Source: DATDOY01 sp035293045 (GTDB taxonomy: Bacteria; Actinomycetota; Acidimicrobiia; IMCC26256; JACPCJ01). Taken from it: a DNA stretch of 11,178 bases. The position numbers and the translations under genes are program-made. Shown here piece after piece: positions 1 through 5,986 of the stretch. Under the pieces are notes generated by a model. The model did no database searches, was not told the origin of the DNA, and was given only the letters and a program-made list of their open reading frames with translations. Location of the stretch: NCBI GenBank assembly GCA_035293045.1, contig DATDOY010000045.1:1-11178 (forward strand). The letters run 5' to 3'. Every line of letters starts with the position of its first letter. Position 1 is the stretch's first letter.

Positions 1-8
1 CGTCCAAG

Positions 9-13
9 AGAGG
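9..13 (+). promoter_or_regulatory. Ribosome binding site of the capsid gene
   Basis: AGAGG, 8 nt before the ATG at 22. It supports that start codon as the true N-terminus of the long capsid protein. Confidence 0.6.
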
Positions 14-21
14 CCCAGTCC

Positions 22-1863
22 ATGTTCGAGCACTCCCCGATCCGCATCGTCATCGCAGGATTCCGAGCCTTCTGGCTTGACCCCGTCACTGCCCGCATGA
101 TCCCGGAGGTCCGGGGCGGCGACGGCCCCGTCGACGAGACCACGCCGTCCGATGTTGATGTCCCACCGAACTTCGACGGCATCGACGAGGACGCCCTGCG
201 CGAACTCCATGCGAAGCTCGAGGCGAAGTTCAAGGCCGAACGCACCGACGCTAAGACTCGTGCCCAGGTAGACGCGTTGCGCGGGTACCGGGAGGCGCAG
301 AAGCGCATCGCCGATGAGATCACGCGCCGTCAGACCGAGACTGTTGAGATGGCCGACAGCCTGCGCGTGCTTGACGAGACCGTTGAATTGCCGTCGGAGC
401 CCGACTCTGCCGCCGAGCCCGATCCGGCTGAGGTTGTCGTGCCGCCCGTGGACCCGGCGGCGCCGGTCGACGCTGATGCGCCGACACCTGAGGCGATCGC
501 CGCCGGTCTGACCGCCACCGGCGTCGCCGGAGCACGCACCCCGCAGACAGCGGCGCAGCAGGCCCCCGTTGCGGCCCGCACCCGTCCGCGTGCCGCCATG
601 ACCGCCGCGGCGTCGCAACAGATCGTTCCGTTCGGCACCGAAGTGTCTCTCATGCGTATCGGCGAGATCGCCGACCAGGTCAAGAACCAGCTGCGCCCCA
701 AGGGTGAGCAGGTCAAGGCGTACGTGGCGTCGGTCGCCGCGTATGAGGACATGGGCTCAGAGCTCGGCATCGAGATCCTGTCGACCGCGAACGGCTACCA
801 GCGGAACGACCAGCTGATCCGAGAGGCCGTCGAAGCGCACCAAGTGCGCCGGGCCGAAAAGATGGGCCGCCCGAAGCCGGTCACCGCTGCGATCTGCGAC
901 CCGCTCGACATCATCCGCGACATCCCCGACTACGTGTCGCAGGCCGACCCGTTCGCGTCGGCGCTGCCGTCGCGGGCGATCAGCCGGCTCGGGTTCAACT
1001 TCACACCGGCCATCACGCTCGCCGGCGTGACGTCGGGCGCGCAGGCCGGGTGGGACGACACCGACCAGGCGCTGGTCGATGCCGACGACTCGGCGACGTG
1101 GAAGCCGTGCCTCGACGCTGTGTGCGGTTCGCCGTGCGAAGTGACCGCGACGGCGGCGACGGCGTGCATGACGTTCGACGTCACCACGGAAATGTCGAAC
1201 CCGGAACGCATCCGGGACATCATGTCCAAGCTGACCGCCGCCCGGATCCGTGCCCGCACGATCCAGCTGCTCGACCTGATGGACGCCCTGTCGATCCAGT
1301 ACACGCGTACTGGCGACTACTCGCTGCTCCCCGACACGATCTACGCCGTCGAAACGACGCTGGCGCGGATCACGTACCCGGAGCGTCTCGACGCCGAGGA
1401 CTACACGCTGTTCCTCCCGCACGGGTTCGGGCGCATGCTTGTCGCCGACGTGCACGGCAAGGACGGGATGGTGAACGACGAATATGCCGAGTCGCTGACC
1501 CGCATCCTCACTCGCCTGTCCACGATCCTCGGCGTCGACATCGTCGACCTCCGAGACGAGACGGACGCAACGTGGGACACGCCACTCCCCGCAGTCAACG
1601 ACCCGACCGCGCTCAGCGACGGGCCCTGCGAGTGGCCGCTGCGGCTCATCCACACCCCGTCCGCCCTGTACGGCTCAACGGGTGTCATCGACACCGGCGT
1701 GCAGGCCGATCCGCAGCTGATGCGTCAAAACAAGCGGCAGTGGTTCCAGGAAGAGTTCGCTCTGCTCACGAAGCACGGCTCGCCGCCGTGGGCGAAGATC
1801 ACCCTCACGTCCGCCGCATCCGGCTCCCGCGCAGCAACGTCCACCGCGCTCGCCTGCGCCTAG
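22..1863 (+). CDS. Major capsid protein with N-terminal scaffold-like extension
   Basis: Probable HK97-fold major capsid protein that forms the phage head shell. At 613 aa it is about twice the usual size. Residues about 54-108 are charged and helical, with coiled-coil character like a delta/scaffold domain. Residues about 122-200 are an Ala/Pro/Asp-rich linker. Residues about 201-613 are the shell-like domain, with conserved-looking stretches such as CDPLDIIRDIPDYV (292-305) and LFLPHGFGRML (463-473). A cysteine cluster lies at C363, C368, C372 and C382. The ATG start is preceded by AGAGG at 9-13 with an 8-nt spacer, a good Shine-Dalgarno match. It is the first gene seen, and the tail genes follow directly. 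A delta-type extension would normally be removed by a prohead protease, which should be encoded upstream of the window. The capsid call rests on context, overall pattern and size; the cleavage point is inference. Confidence 0.8.
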   Translation: MFEHSPIRIVIAGFRAFWLDPVTARMIPEVRGGDGPVDETTPSDVDVPPNFDGIDEDALRELHAKLEAKFKAERTDAKTRAQVDALRGYREAQKRIADEITRRQTETVEMADSLRVLDETVELPSEPDSAAEPDPAEVVVPPVDPAAPVDADAPTPEAIAAGLTATGVAGARTPQTAAQQAPVAARTRPRAAMTAAASQQIVPFGTEVSLMRIGEIADQVKNQLRPKGEQVKAYVASVAAYEDMGSELGIEILSTANGYQRNDQLIREAVEAHQVRRAEKMGRPKPVTAAICDPLDIIRDIPDYVSQADPFASALPSRAISRLGFNFTPAITLAGVTSGAQAGWDDTDQALVDADDSATWKPCLDAVCGSPCEVTATAATACMTFDVTTEMSNPERIRDIMSKLTAARIRARTIQLLDLMDALSIQYTRTGDYSLLPDTIYAVETTLARITYPERLDAEDYTLFLPHGFGRMLVADVHGKDGMVNDEYAESLTRILTRLSTILGVDIVDLRDETDATWDTPLPAVNDPTALSDGPCEWPLRLIHTPSALYGSTGVIDTGVQADPQLMRQNKRQWFQEEFALLTKHGSPPWAKITLTSAASGSRAATSTALACA

Positions 1864-1869
1864 GCGATT

Positions 1870-1874
1870 AGGAG
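1870..1874 (+). promoter_or_regulatory. Ribosome binding site of the 298-aa virion gene
   Basis: AGGAG, 9 nt before the ATG at 1884 and 6 nt after the capsid stop codon. It fixes the start of this gene. Confidence 0.7.
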
Positions 1875-1883
1875 CTAACCCTT

Positions 1884-2780
1884 ATGGGTGGCACCACCCG
1901 AGCACCGGGCATCGTTCCTCGCGGGCCGGGACCGTCGCTTCTCACAGCGGCGTCCCGGCTCCCGCAGGGCATCGATTGGCGCTCCGGCATCGAGTACCGG
2001 CAGACACACTGCTTCGCCGCGGACCAGTGGGCGTTCTGCCCCGGTGTCGACGACGAAAAGCCGTCGCCGTCCGGGGTCGGGCTCGCGGACTTCTACCCGT
2101 TCGTCGGGCTCGTGGCCGCGCAGTGCGACTGGCTACTCCGCATCAACGCCGAAGGCGAGTTCGACCCCGAAACACGCTCGCAGCTCGACGCCGCGTCGGC
2201 GTGGCTCCTGTCGAACGAACTGTGGACCGGGTTGACGAACACCGGCGACTCGGTCAACCCGTCGCTGCAAGCACCGTTCCCCGGCGCCGTTGACGAGTTC
2301 GACGAGACGCACATCATCAACTCGGGTGGCGCGCTCAACCCCGTCGACGCCATCGGCCGGCTTCTCGCCGCGTACGCGGCCGGCACGTTTGTGGGTGGCG
2401 CGACGCTGCATGTACCGCTGCGCCTCGTCCCGATCCTCGTCCAGAACGGCACCATCGACCTGACGGGCCAGGTGCTCGGCGTCGACGGTCTCGCCGTCGT
2501 CTCGCCTGGCCCCGGCTACCCGGATGCGGGGAACACGGGTCCAAGGGTGTCGGGCGACACGGACGGGTTGCCGGCGACGGCTGCTCAGGTGTGGGTATAC
2601 GTGACCGGCCCAGTCGAGTATGAGATGGCGCCGGTCCGCCTCGAACCCGAGCAGGCGGAGTCACGCTGGCTGGATCGGCGCACGAACCAGTACTACGTGC
2701 TCGCCGAACGCCAAATGATTTACCGCTTCGACCCATGCGCGATATGGGCGGCTCTCATCACCGTTCCGACGGCCAACTAG
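1884..2780 (+). CDS. Capsid-adjacent virion protein, function unknown
   Basis: A 298-aa protein of unknown role, probably a structural component of the head because it lies directly after the major capsid gene. The ATG at 1884 has AGGAG at 1870-1874 with a 9-nt spacer. No signal peptide or membrane segment is apparent. The N-terminal 30 residues are Gly/Pro-rich. Cysteines lie at 43, 52, 81 and 285. The middle (about 90-125) looks helical, and the C-terminal third contains VWVYVTGPVEYEM (236-248) and a NQYYVLAERQMIYRFDPC stretch (268-285). This overall arrangement (a GPV strand, then an N..YVLAER..-W/F-PC end) resembles proteins I associate with the gene after the capsid gene in other actinobacteriophages, but I cannot name the family. 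A minor capsid, vertex or decoration role is inference. Confidence 0.7.
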   Translation: MGGTTRAPGIVPRGPGPSLLTAASRLPQGIDWRSGIEYRQTHCFAADQWAFCPGVDDEKPSPSGVGLADFYPFVGLVAAQCDWLLRINAEGEFDPETRSQLDAASAWLLSNELWTGLTNTGDSVNPSLQAPFPGAVDEFDETHIINSGGALNPVDAIGRLLAAYAAGTFVGGATLHVPLRLVPILVQNGTIDLTGQVLGVDGLAVVSPGPGYPDAGNTGPRVSGDTDGLPATAAQVWVYVTGPVEYEMAPVRLEPEQAESRWLDRRTNQYYVLAERQMIYRFDPCAIWAALITVPTAN

Positions 2781-2783
2781 GAG
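2779..2783 (+). promoter_or_regulatory. Ribosome binding site of the major tail protein gene
   Basis: AGGAG, overlapping the TAG stop of the preceding gene (2778-2780), 7 nt before the ATG at 2791. This suggests translational coupling. Confidence 0.7.
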
Positions 2784-2790
2784 ACACACG

Positions 2791-3459
2791 ATGGCAAACC
2801 TCACTTGTGACCACGGATCCATCAGGGCGTGCATGATGCGGATCGCGGAACTGTCCGCCACCGGCGCGACGCCGTCAGGCAACGACCTGTACGTGTCGAA
2901 CACGCTCGTCGAGTTGGTGTTGGAACCGGAGGTGCGGGAAGGCGAGTCGATCGAGCAGCAGAACGGGTGCGGCGACTACTGCATCGACTTCAAGGGCGAC
3001 GACATCACCCGCTGGTGGAACGCCACCCTGAAGATTTGTGAGCCGGACGCCGAACTGTCCGCTCTCATCGCGTCCGGGTTCGTCGCGCTCGCGACGGGCG
3101 CCGACACGGTCGGAGGCAAATTCCCGCCCCTCGGGCGTGCGGTGCCGTCCAGCGGTGTCAGTATCGAACTGTGGTCGGTCCGCCTCGCCGAGGACGGCCA
3201 AACCCAGGACGGCACGTTCGGCTACTACCAGTGGGCGCTGCCGCGCACCCGGTCGTGGCGGCCGACGGGTCGTACGTTCGGGAACACGGCGTTGCAGAAC
3301 GAGTTCGTGGGCCGCGTGTTCGCTAACTCGAACTGGGGTAACGGCCCCGCGAACGACTGGGGCACGCACGACACGACCGATTCGCCGCTCATCTACATCG
3401 CCGACGCGGCGCCGCCAGTGTCGGCGTGCGGACTGCAAGTCGTGGGCGCTCAGACTTGA
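2791..3459 (+). CDS. Major tail protein
   Basis: Probable tail-tube subunit (222 aa), which polymerises around the tape measure protein to form the siphovirus tail. The pattern matches actinophage major tail proteins: an N-terminal Cys-containing strand (C6, C14), an LVELVLEPEVREGESI stretch (39-54), then NGCGDYCIDF (58-67) and a WWNATLKICEPDAELSALI segment (75-93), where Cys and D-P/E-L positions recur in the family. The end is rich in Trp, Asn and Gly. The SD is AGGAG at 2779-2783, overlapping the previous stop, with a 7-nt spacer to ATG. In most siphoviruses this gene follows the tail terminator; here it precedes the head-tail adaptor, directly after the capsid genes. The strong SD fits a high-copy product. 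A second capsid or decoration protein is the main alternative. Confidence 0.72.
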   Translation: MANLTCDHGSIRACMMRIAELSATGATPSGNDLYVSNTLVELVLEPEVREGESIEQQNGCGDYCIDFKGDDITRWWNATLKICEPDAELSALIASGFVALATGADTVGGKFPPLGRAVPSSGVSIELWSVRLAEDGQTQDGTFGYYQWALPRTRSWRPTGRTFGNTALQNEFVGRVFANSNWGNGPANDWGTHDTTDSPLIYIADAAPPVSACGLQVVGAQT

Positions 3460-3465
3460 TCGTCG

Positions 3466-3471
3466 TAGCCT
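3466..3471 (+). promoter_or_regulatory. Candidate -10 element (TAGCCT) for a leaderless start
   Basis: TAGCCT fits the actinobacterial -10 consensus TANNNT and lies exactly 6 nt before the GTG at 3478. That would put the transcript start on the start codon. The 18-nt gap has no SD, and no -35 hexamer is recognisable. The same geometry recurs at 4197, 4869 and 5975. Confidence 0.4.
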
Positions 3472-3477
3472 GACGTT

Positions 3478-4194
3478 GTGGCAGCCGACATTTGCCCTCC
3501 GACCCCGCCAGAGGTCTGCCCGTGGGTGCCAGCCGCTGAACTGAACTGCTCGCCCTGCGACATCGACCCCGAAGTCATCGCCCGCGCCGCGTCGATCATC
3601 GCCGCCAACCTGTCCGGCCATAACTTCGGGCTGCGGAACATGCGGCTCCGCCCGCAGGCCCTGCTCCCAACATGCCGATGCCGGATCGGCTGCGGATGCG
3701 GACGAGCAACCGAAGCAGTCATCCGGGAACAGGTGTGGGCCATCGCGTCGGTCAAAGTCGACGGAGCCACGCTCGACGCCGCCGACTGGGTGTTGTACGG
3801 CGACAACCGATTGGTCCGCACCGACGACGGGACTTTTCCGTGCTGTCAGCGGCTCACACAGGACCCGGACACCGATCACGGGACGTTCGAGATTGACGGG
3901 ACATTCGGCTCGCCGCCCGACGAAATGGGCATGCTCGTCGTCCAAGAAATCGCGTGCGAGCTCGTCAACGCGTTCGACAATCCGGGTGCCTGCCAGATAC
4001 CGGGCCATGTTCAGTCGTTCACCCGTCAACAGTTGGCCGTCAACTTCAGTGACCCGTCGTCGGCGTTCGTGGCCGGGTTCAGCGGCCTGCGTCTCGTAGA
4101 CATGTGGTTGGCGTCGCTCGACGCCGACTCGAAACGCCGGCCGGGGCGAGCCGTGGACCTGTCGCGTATGACCGCGTGGCGGGCACCCGCGTGA
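3478..4194 (+). CDS. Head-to-tail adaptor (Cys-rich actinophage type)
   Basis: Probable connector-ring protein (238 aa) placed below the portal, part of the neck through which DNA passes. It matches the actinophage head-tail adaptor pattern well. It has a Cys-rich N-terminus (C6, C14, C24, C27), a helix with IAANLSGHNFGLRNMRLRP (41-59), a CRCRIGCGC cluster (66-74), then VKVDGATLDAADW (92-104), GDNRLVRTDDGTFPCCQRLT (108-127), a GTFEIDGTFGSPP strand-turn (135-147), a helix with EIACELVNA (157-165), and a C-terminal DMWLASLDADSKRRPGR (208-224). Twelve cysteines suggest metal binding or disulfides. The GTG start has no SD but has a TANNNT hexamer 6 nt upstream. It follows the major tail gene after 18 nt. 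Confidence 0.85.
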   Translation: MAADICPPTPPEVCPWVPAAELNCSPCDIDPEVIARAASIIAANLSGHNFGLRNMRLRPQALLPTCRCRIGCGCGRATEAVIREQVWAIASVKVDGATLDAADWVLYGDNRLVRTDDGTFPCCQRLTQDPDTDHGTFEIDGTFGSPPDEMGMLVVQEIACELVNAFDNPGACQIPGHVQSFTRQQLAVNFSDPSSAFVAGFSGLRLVDMWLASLDADSKRRPGRAVDLSRMTAWRAPA

Positions 4195-4196
4195 CC

Positions 4197-4202
4197 TACC
4201 GT
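4197..4202 (+). promoter_or_regulatory. Candidate -10 element (TACCGT) for a leaderless micro-ORF
   Basis: TACCGT fits TANNNT and lies exactly 6 nt before an ATG at 4209 that opens a six-codon ORF. It sits in the 35-nt gap after the adaptor gene. No -35 is recognisable. Confidence 0.38.
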
Positions 4203-4208
4203 GAACCA

Positions 4209-4229
4209 ATGACGCGAGAAGTGGTCTAA
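4209..4229 (+). CDS. Leader micro-ORF (MTREVV) upstream of the fibre-like gene
   Basis: ATG at 4209 opens six codons (Met-Thr-Arg-Glu-Val-Val) ending with TAA at 4227-4229. The next base begins the GTG start of the 216-aa gene at 4230, in the same frame. The ATG sits 6 nt after a TANNNT hexamer, so a leaderless transcript beginning here would translate the micro-ORF first and could re-initiate at GTG 4230. GAGAAG at 4216-4221, inside the micro-ORF, could be a weak SD for that GTG. The product is probably irrelevant and the arrangement may be a coupling device. Chance is possible, as the ORF is very short. Confidence 0.3.
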   Translation: MTREVV

Positions 4230-4880
4230 GTGGCAGGCCGCTGCGGTTGTGCGTCGTCGAACGCTACGGGGGCATCGATCTCCGCCGGCGCGTGCACGAC
4301 CGTCACCGGCGCTGGCACGCCCGCATCACCGGCCGTGATCGGCGTCGACGTCGACCCGAACGCGGCGAACAGTCTTCAATGCGGGCCGGCTGGCCTGTTC
4401 GCCGCCACCGCTGCCGTCGAAGACGGGTCCTGCACCACCGTCGACGGCGACGGGTCTTTGGCGACGCCGTACGAAGTGAACGTCAAGCTCGATAACGACG
4501 TCCGCAACCTGCTCGACTGCACCGGCGCTGGTGTCAACGACGGCCTTATGGCGACTCCCGACCCGTTGTATGGGCAGTCGACCGGTGCGTACATCGGTGG
4601 CGGCGCACCCCTCGTCGGGATAATCGCCTACGTCGGTCAGACCGTCGTGGTGACCGACGTCAACGGCTTCGCGACAATCACTTTGCCCGCCGCGTTCCCC
4701 ACCGGGTTCATCAAAGCCAACGCCGGACTCGGCGATGTGCCCTCATCACTGATAGCGGAGCTCTCGATAGACGCTGCGACGGTCGGGTTGAACTCGTTCC
4801 GGGTGCGGGCCAGCGCCGGTGACGGAGCGCCAGTTATCGGCGGCACTCTCCGCGTGTGCTGGGACGCGTACGGTTGGTAG
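4230..4880 (+). CDS. Repeat-containing virion protein with fibre-like C-terminus
   Basis: A 216-aa Gly/Ala/Thr/Val-rich protein with beta-structure character and no membrane segment. Two tandem units share a Cys-bounded pattern: CTTVTGAGTPASP starting at C22 and CTTVDGDGSLATP starting at C68. Each unit has a second Cys exactly 29 residues later (C51, C97) inside N-S/L-L-x-C-G/T, so the period is 46 residues. The C-terminal part (about 137-216) has TVVVTDVNGFATITLPAAFP (138-157) and ends RVCWDAYGW. This resembles beta-rich C-terminal domains of phage fibre and minor tail proteins. The gene sits between the head-tail adaptor and a membrane protein gene, so a neck or head fibre or decoration role is plausible but is inference. 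The GTG start directly abuts the stop of a micro-ORF; only a weak GAGAAG lies upstream. Confidence 0.68.
   Translation: MAGRCGCASSNATGASISAGACTTVTGAGTPASPAVIGVDVDPNAANSLQCGPAGLFAATAAVEDGSCTTVDGDGSLATPYEVNVKLDNDVRNLLDCTGAGVNDGLMATPDPLYGQSTGAYIGGGAPLVGIIAYVGQTVVVTDVNGFATITLPAAFPTGFIKANAGLGDVPSSLIAELSIDAATVGLNSFRVRASAGDGAPVIGGTLRVCWDAYGW
4869..4874 (+). promoter_or_regulatory. Candidate -10 element (TACGGT) inside the end of the preceding gene
   Basis: TACGGT fits TANNNT and lies exactly 6 nt before the GTG at 4881, which has no SD. It overlaps codons for the terminal AYGW of the preceding protein. Protein constraint is therefore an alternative explanation for these bases. Confidence 0.3.
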
Positions 4881-5180
4881 GTGAGTTACCCGCTGCTACT
4901 CGTGTTGATGGTGCTAGCCGCGTACCGGGTGTGGAGGTTGTGGGCGCACGACGCGTTCCCGCCCGTCGAGAAGACGCGTGACTGGGTGGAGCAGTGGGTG
5001 GCCCGCCGGTTCGGCAACGCGTGGGCAGCCGGAGTTTCCTGCTCGGCCTGCTCCGGGGCGTGGGTGTCGTTCGCCGTGGTGGGCGCCGTGTGGGCCGTAC
5101 GCCCGTTGCCGCTGCCCGCGTTGTGGTTCGGTGCCGTCTCGACGCTCGTAATCCTCATCGCGCAACGCGACGACGACTGA
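4881..5180 (+). CDS. Small membrane protein, DUF1360-like
   Basis: A 99-aa membrane protein of unknown function. Hydrophobic segments lie at about residues 4-20, 59-74 and 78-94. Hallmarks resembling DUF1360 proteins are an N-terminal AAYRVWRLWAHDAFPPVE (13-30), a charged amphipathic stretch to about 45, and a C-x-x-C motif at C54 and C57 followed by SGAWVSF at the start of the second membrane segment. The protein ends in an acidic RDDD tail. The GTG start begins directly after the preceding TAG, and the stop overlaps the next ATG by one base (TGATG). Related small proteins occur in actinophage structural regions, where some are called holin-like without proof. Its place among neck genes makes a virion-associated or membrane-docking role as plausible as lysis. 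Confidence 0.75.
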   Translation: MSYPLLLVLMVLAAYRVWRLWAHDAFPPVEKTRDWVEQWVARRFGNAWAAGVSCSACSGAWVSFAVVGAVWAVRPLPLPALWFGAVSTLVILIAQRDDD

Positions 5181-5656
5181 TGGGTCTCAACGCTTACGCG
5201 CACAGCGTGCTCGCCAACGTGAACGCCGTATGGGCCGCGCAGGCGCCGCCCGTCGCGCTCCCTTCGTTGCAGTACGTCGCGCCAGGCCCGTTTGACACGG
5301 TCTCCGCCGACTGCGAGCAAGTTGTGGTCTCCGTCGACGCCGTGAACCGGGGCGCACCCGGTGAACCGCTCGGCGTCTACGTGAGGCTCGGCGAATGGTC
5401 GGCCACGGTCACGGTCGCCGTGTGGCGTGGCTGCATGCCGTCCTCGGTCTCCGTCGCAGCTCCGGTCGCCGCCGACCAGAACGCGGCGTCCGCTATCACG
5501 CACGGCGACCTCGACATCATGTGGCGGAACGTGGAACAGATCCTCGGCGTCACCCCATGCCAGCATCACGGCGTCCTCATCGCCGAACTCCTGCCCATCG
5601 AGAGCGTCGTCGGCGGGGCGAAACTGACGGTCGCCGTCGACCTCCTAAGCGTGTGA
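5180..5656 (+). CDS. Probable tail terminator
   Basis: A 158-aa protein that probably caps the finished tail tube and provides the surface that binds the head connector. The ATG at 5180 overlaps the preceding TGA as TGATG, so it is translationally coupled. The frame is open further upstream (to 4994), but that extension lies inside the membrane protein gene and is Arg/Gly-rich, so it is rejected. Features are an N-terminal helix (1-20), PSLQYVAPGPFDTVSADCEQ (28-47) leading to a VVVSVDAV strand, a VRLGEWSATVTVAVWRGCMP beta region (68-87), an ITHGDLDIMWRNVEQIL helix (106-122), and a C-terminal beta end (GGAKLTVAVDLLSV, 145-158). A DCEQ strand, a WRGC-P strand and a D-L-W-R helix match actinophage neck/terminator proteins as I know them. 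The position fits. A generic neck protein is the main alternative. Confidence 0.6.
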   Translation: MGLNAYAHSVLANVNAVWAAQAPPVALPSLQYVAPGPFDTVSADCEQVVVSVDAVNRGAPGEPLGVYVRLGEWSATVTVAVWRGCMPSSVSVAAPVAADQNAASAITHGDLDIMWRNVEQILGVTPCQHHGVLIAELLPIESVVGGAKLTVAVDLLSV

Positions 5657-5682
5657 CACCTGCCCGCTCCGCGTCCTCCATG

Positions 5683-5688
5683 TATGGT
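5683..5688 (+). promoter_or_regulatory. Candidate -10 element (TATGGT)
   Basis: TATGGT fits TANNNT and lies 8 nt before the ATG at 5697, in a 40-nt gap without an SD. The spacing is 2 nt longer than at the other sites, so the support is weaker. Confidence 0.28.
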
Positions 5689-5696
5689 CACCGGTC

Positions 5697-5942
5697 ATGG
5701 GCCTGCTGAAAACGTTCTTGGAGACCGCCGCCGGCAAGACGATTCGGGACGCGCAGGAAGCGTGGGACGACGGGGCGCTGACATTCCTCGCCCAGCCCGG
5801 ACCACTCATCAGCGAGAAAGACATGGACACCGGCGCCTACCTGCTCGAGGGCGTCGCCCAGATCGGATGGCGACTGACCGCGGCCACCGCCATCACTGTC
5901 ATGGGGCTACCTGTGACCCACCTGTACTTCCACCGGCCGTGA
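5697..5942 (+). CDS. Small protein of unknown function
   Basis: An 81-aa protein I do not recognise. Third codon positions are strongly G/C like those of its neighbours, and the composition is balanced, which supports real coding. The N-terminal 25 residues (MGLLKTFLETAAGKTIRDAQ and on) look like an amphipathic helix. Residues about 60-78 (LTAATAITVMGLPVTHLYF) are hydrophobic and could be one membrane segment close to the C-terminus. It lies between the tail-terminator-like gene and the chaperone genes, the place where the major tail gene usually sits. Forty bases separate it from the previous gene and 44 from the next, so it may be transcribed on its own. Other ATGs at 5680 and 5684 open a nine-codon frame and an Arg-rich shadow frame respectively. 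Confidence 0.6.
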   Translation: MGLLKTFLETAAGKTIRDAQEAWDDGALTFLAQPGPLISEKDMDTGAYLLEGVAQIGWRLTAATAITVMGLPVTHLYFHRP

Positions 5943-5951
5943 CCGCGTAAC

Positions 5952-5971
5952 CCGCGCCCGTAGCGGGCGGG
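5952..5971 (+). terminator. GC-rich hairpin, possible weak terminator
   Basis: GCCCG (5956-5960), loop TAG, CGGGC (5964-5968) form a five-pair stem. C5955-G5969 extends it, and after a one-base bulge C5953-G5970 and C5952-G5971 extend it further. No T-tract follows, so it is not a classic intrinsic terminator. It sits in the 44-nt gap after the 81-aa gene and directly before the TACACT element, so it may instead be part of a promoter region. Confidence 0.3.
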
Positions 5972-5974
5972 TCG

Positions 5975-5980
5975 TACACT
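5975..5980 (+). promoter_or_regulatory. Candidate -10 element (TACACT) for a leaderless chaperone transcript
   Basis: TACACT fits TANNNT and lies exactly 6 nt before the ATG at 5987. No SD is present. It shares GTCGTA with the site upstream of the adaptor gene at 3463-3467. A GC-rich hairpin occupies the position where a -35 element would be. Confidence 0.42.
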
Positions 5981-5986
5981 CCGCGC

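Noticed and set aside
757..1653. 298-aa open frame on the minus strand
   Set aside because: Antisense to the capsid shell domain, Arg/Asp/Val-biased, explained by codon bias of the capsid gene.
1050..1871. 273-aa alternate + frame inside the capsid gene
   Set aside because: Extremely rich in Arg, His and Pro and lacking any fold-like pattern; a frame shadow of GC-rich DNA.
2875..4209. 444-aa open frame on the minus strand
   Set aside because: It lies opposite the major tail and adaptor genes, which have strong family patterns. Its translation is Arg/Val/Gly-rich, as expected for the complement of GC-rich coding DNA, and no start signal is visible.
4994..5179. N-terminal extension of the tail terminator from 4994
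   Set aside because: It lies wholly inside the membrane protein gene and encodes a Gly/Arg-rich run. ATG 5180 in a TGATG overlap is the sensible start.
5684..5950. 88-aa frame starting at ATG 5684
   Set aside because: Arg/Gly/His-rich alternate frame over the 81-aa gene. The 81-aa frame has the G/C-rich third positions and balanced composition expected of coding sequence.
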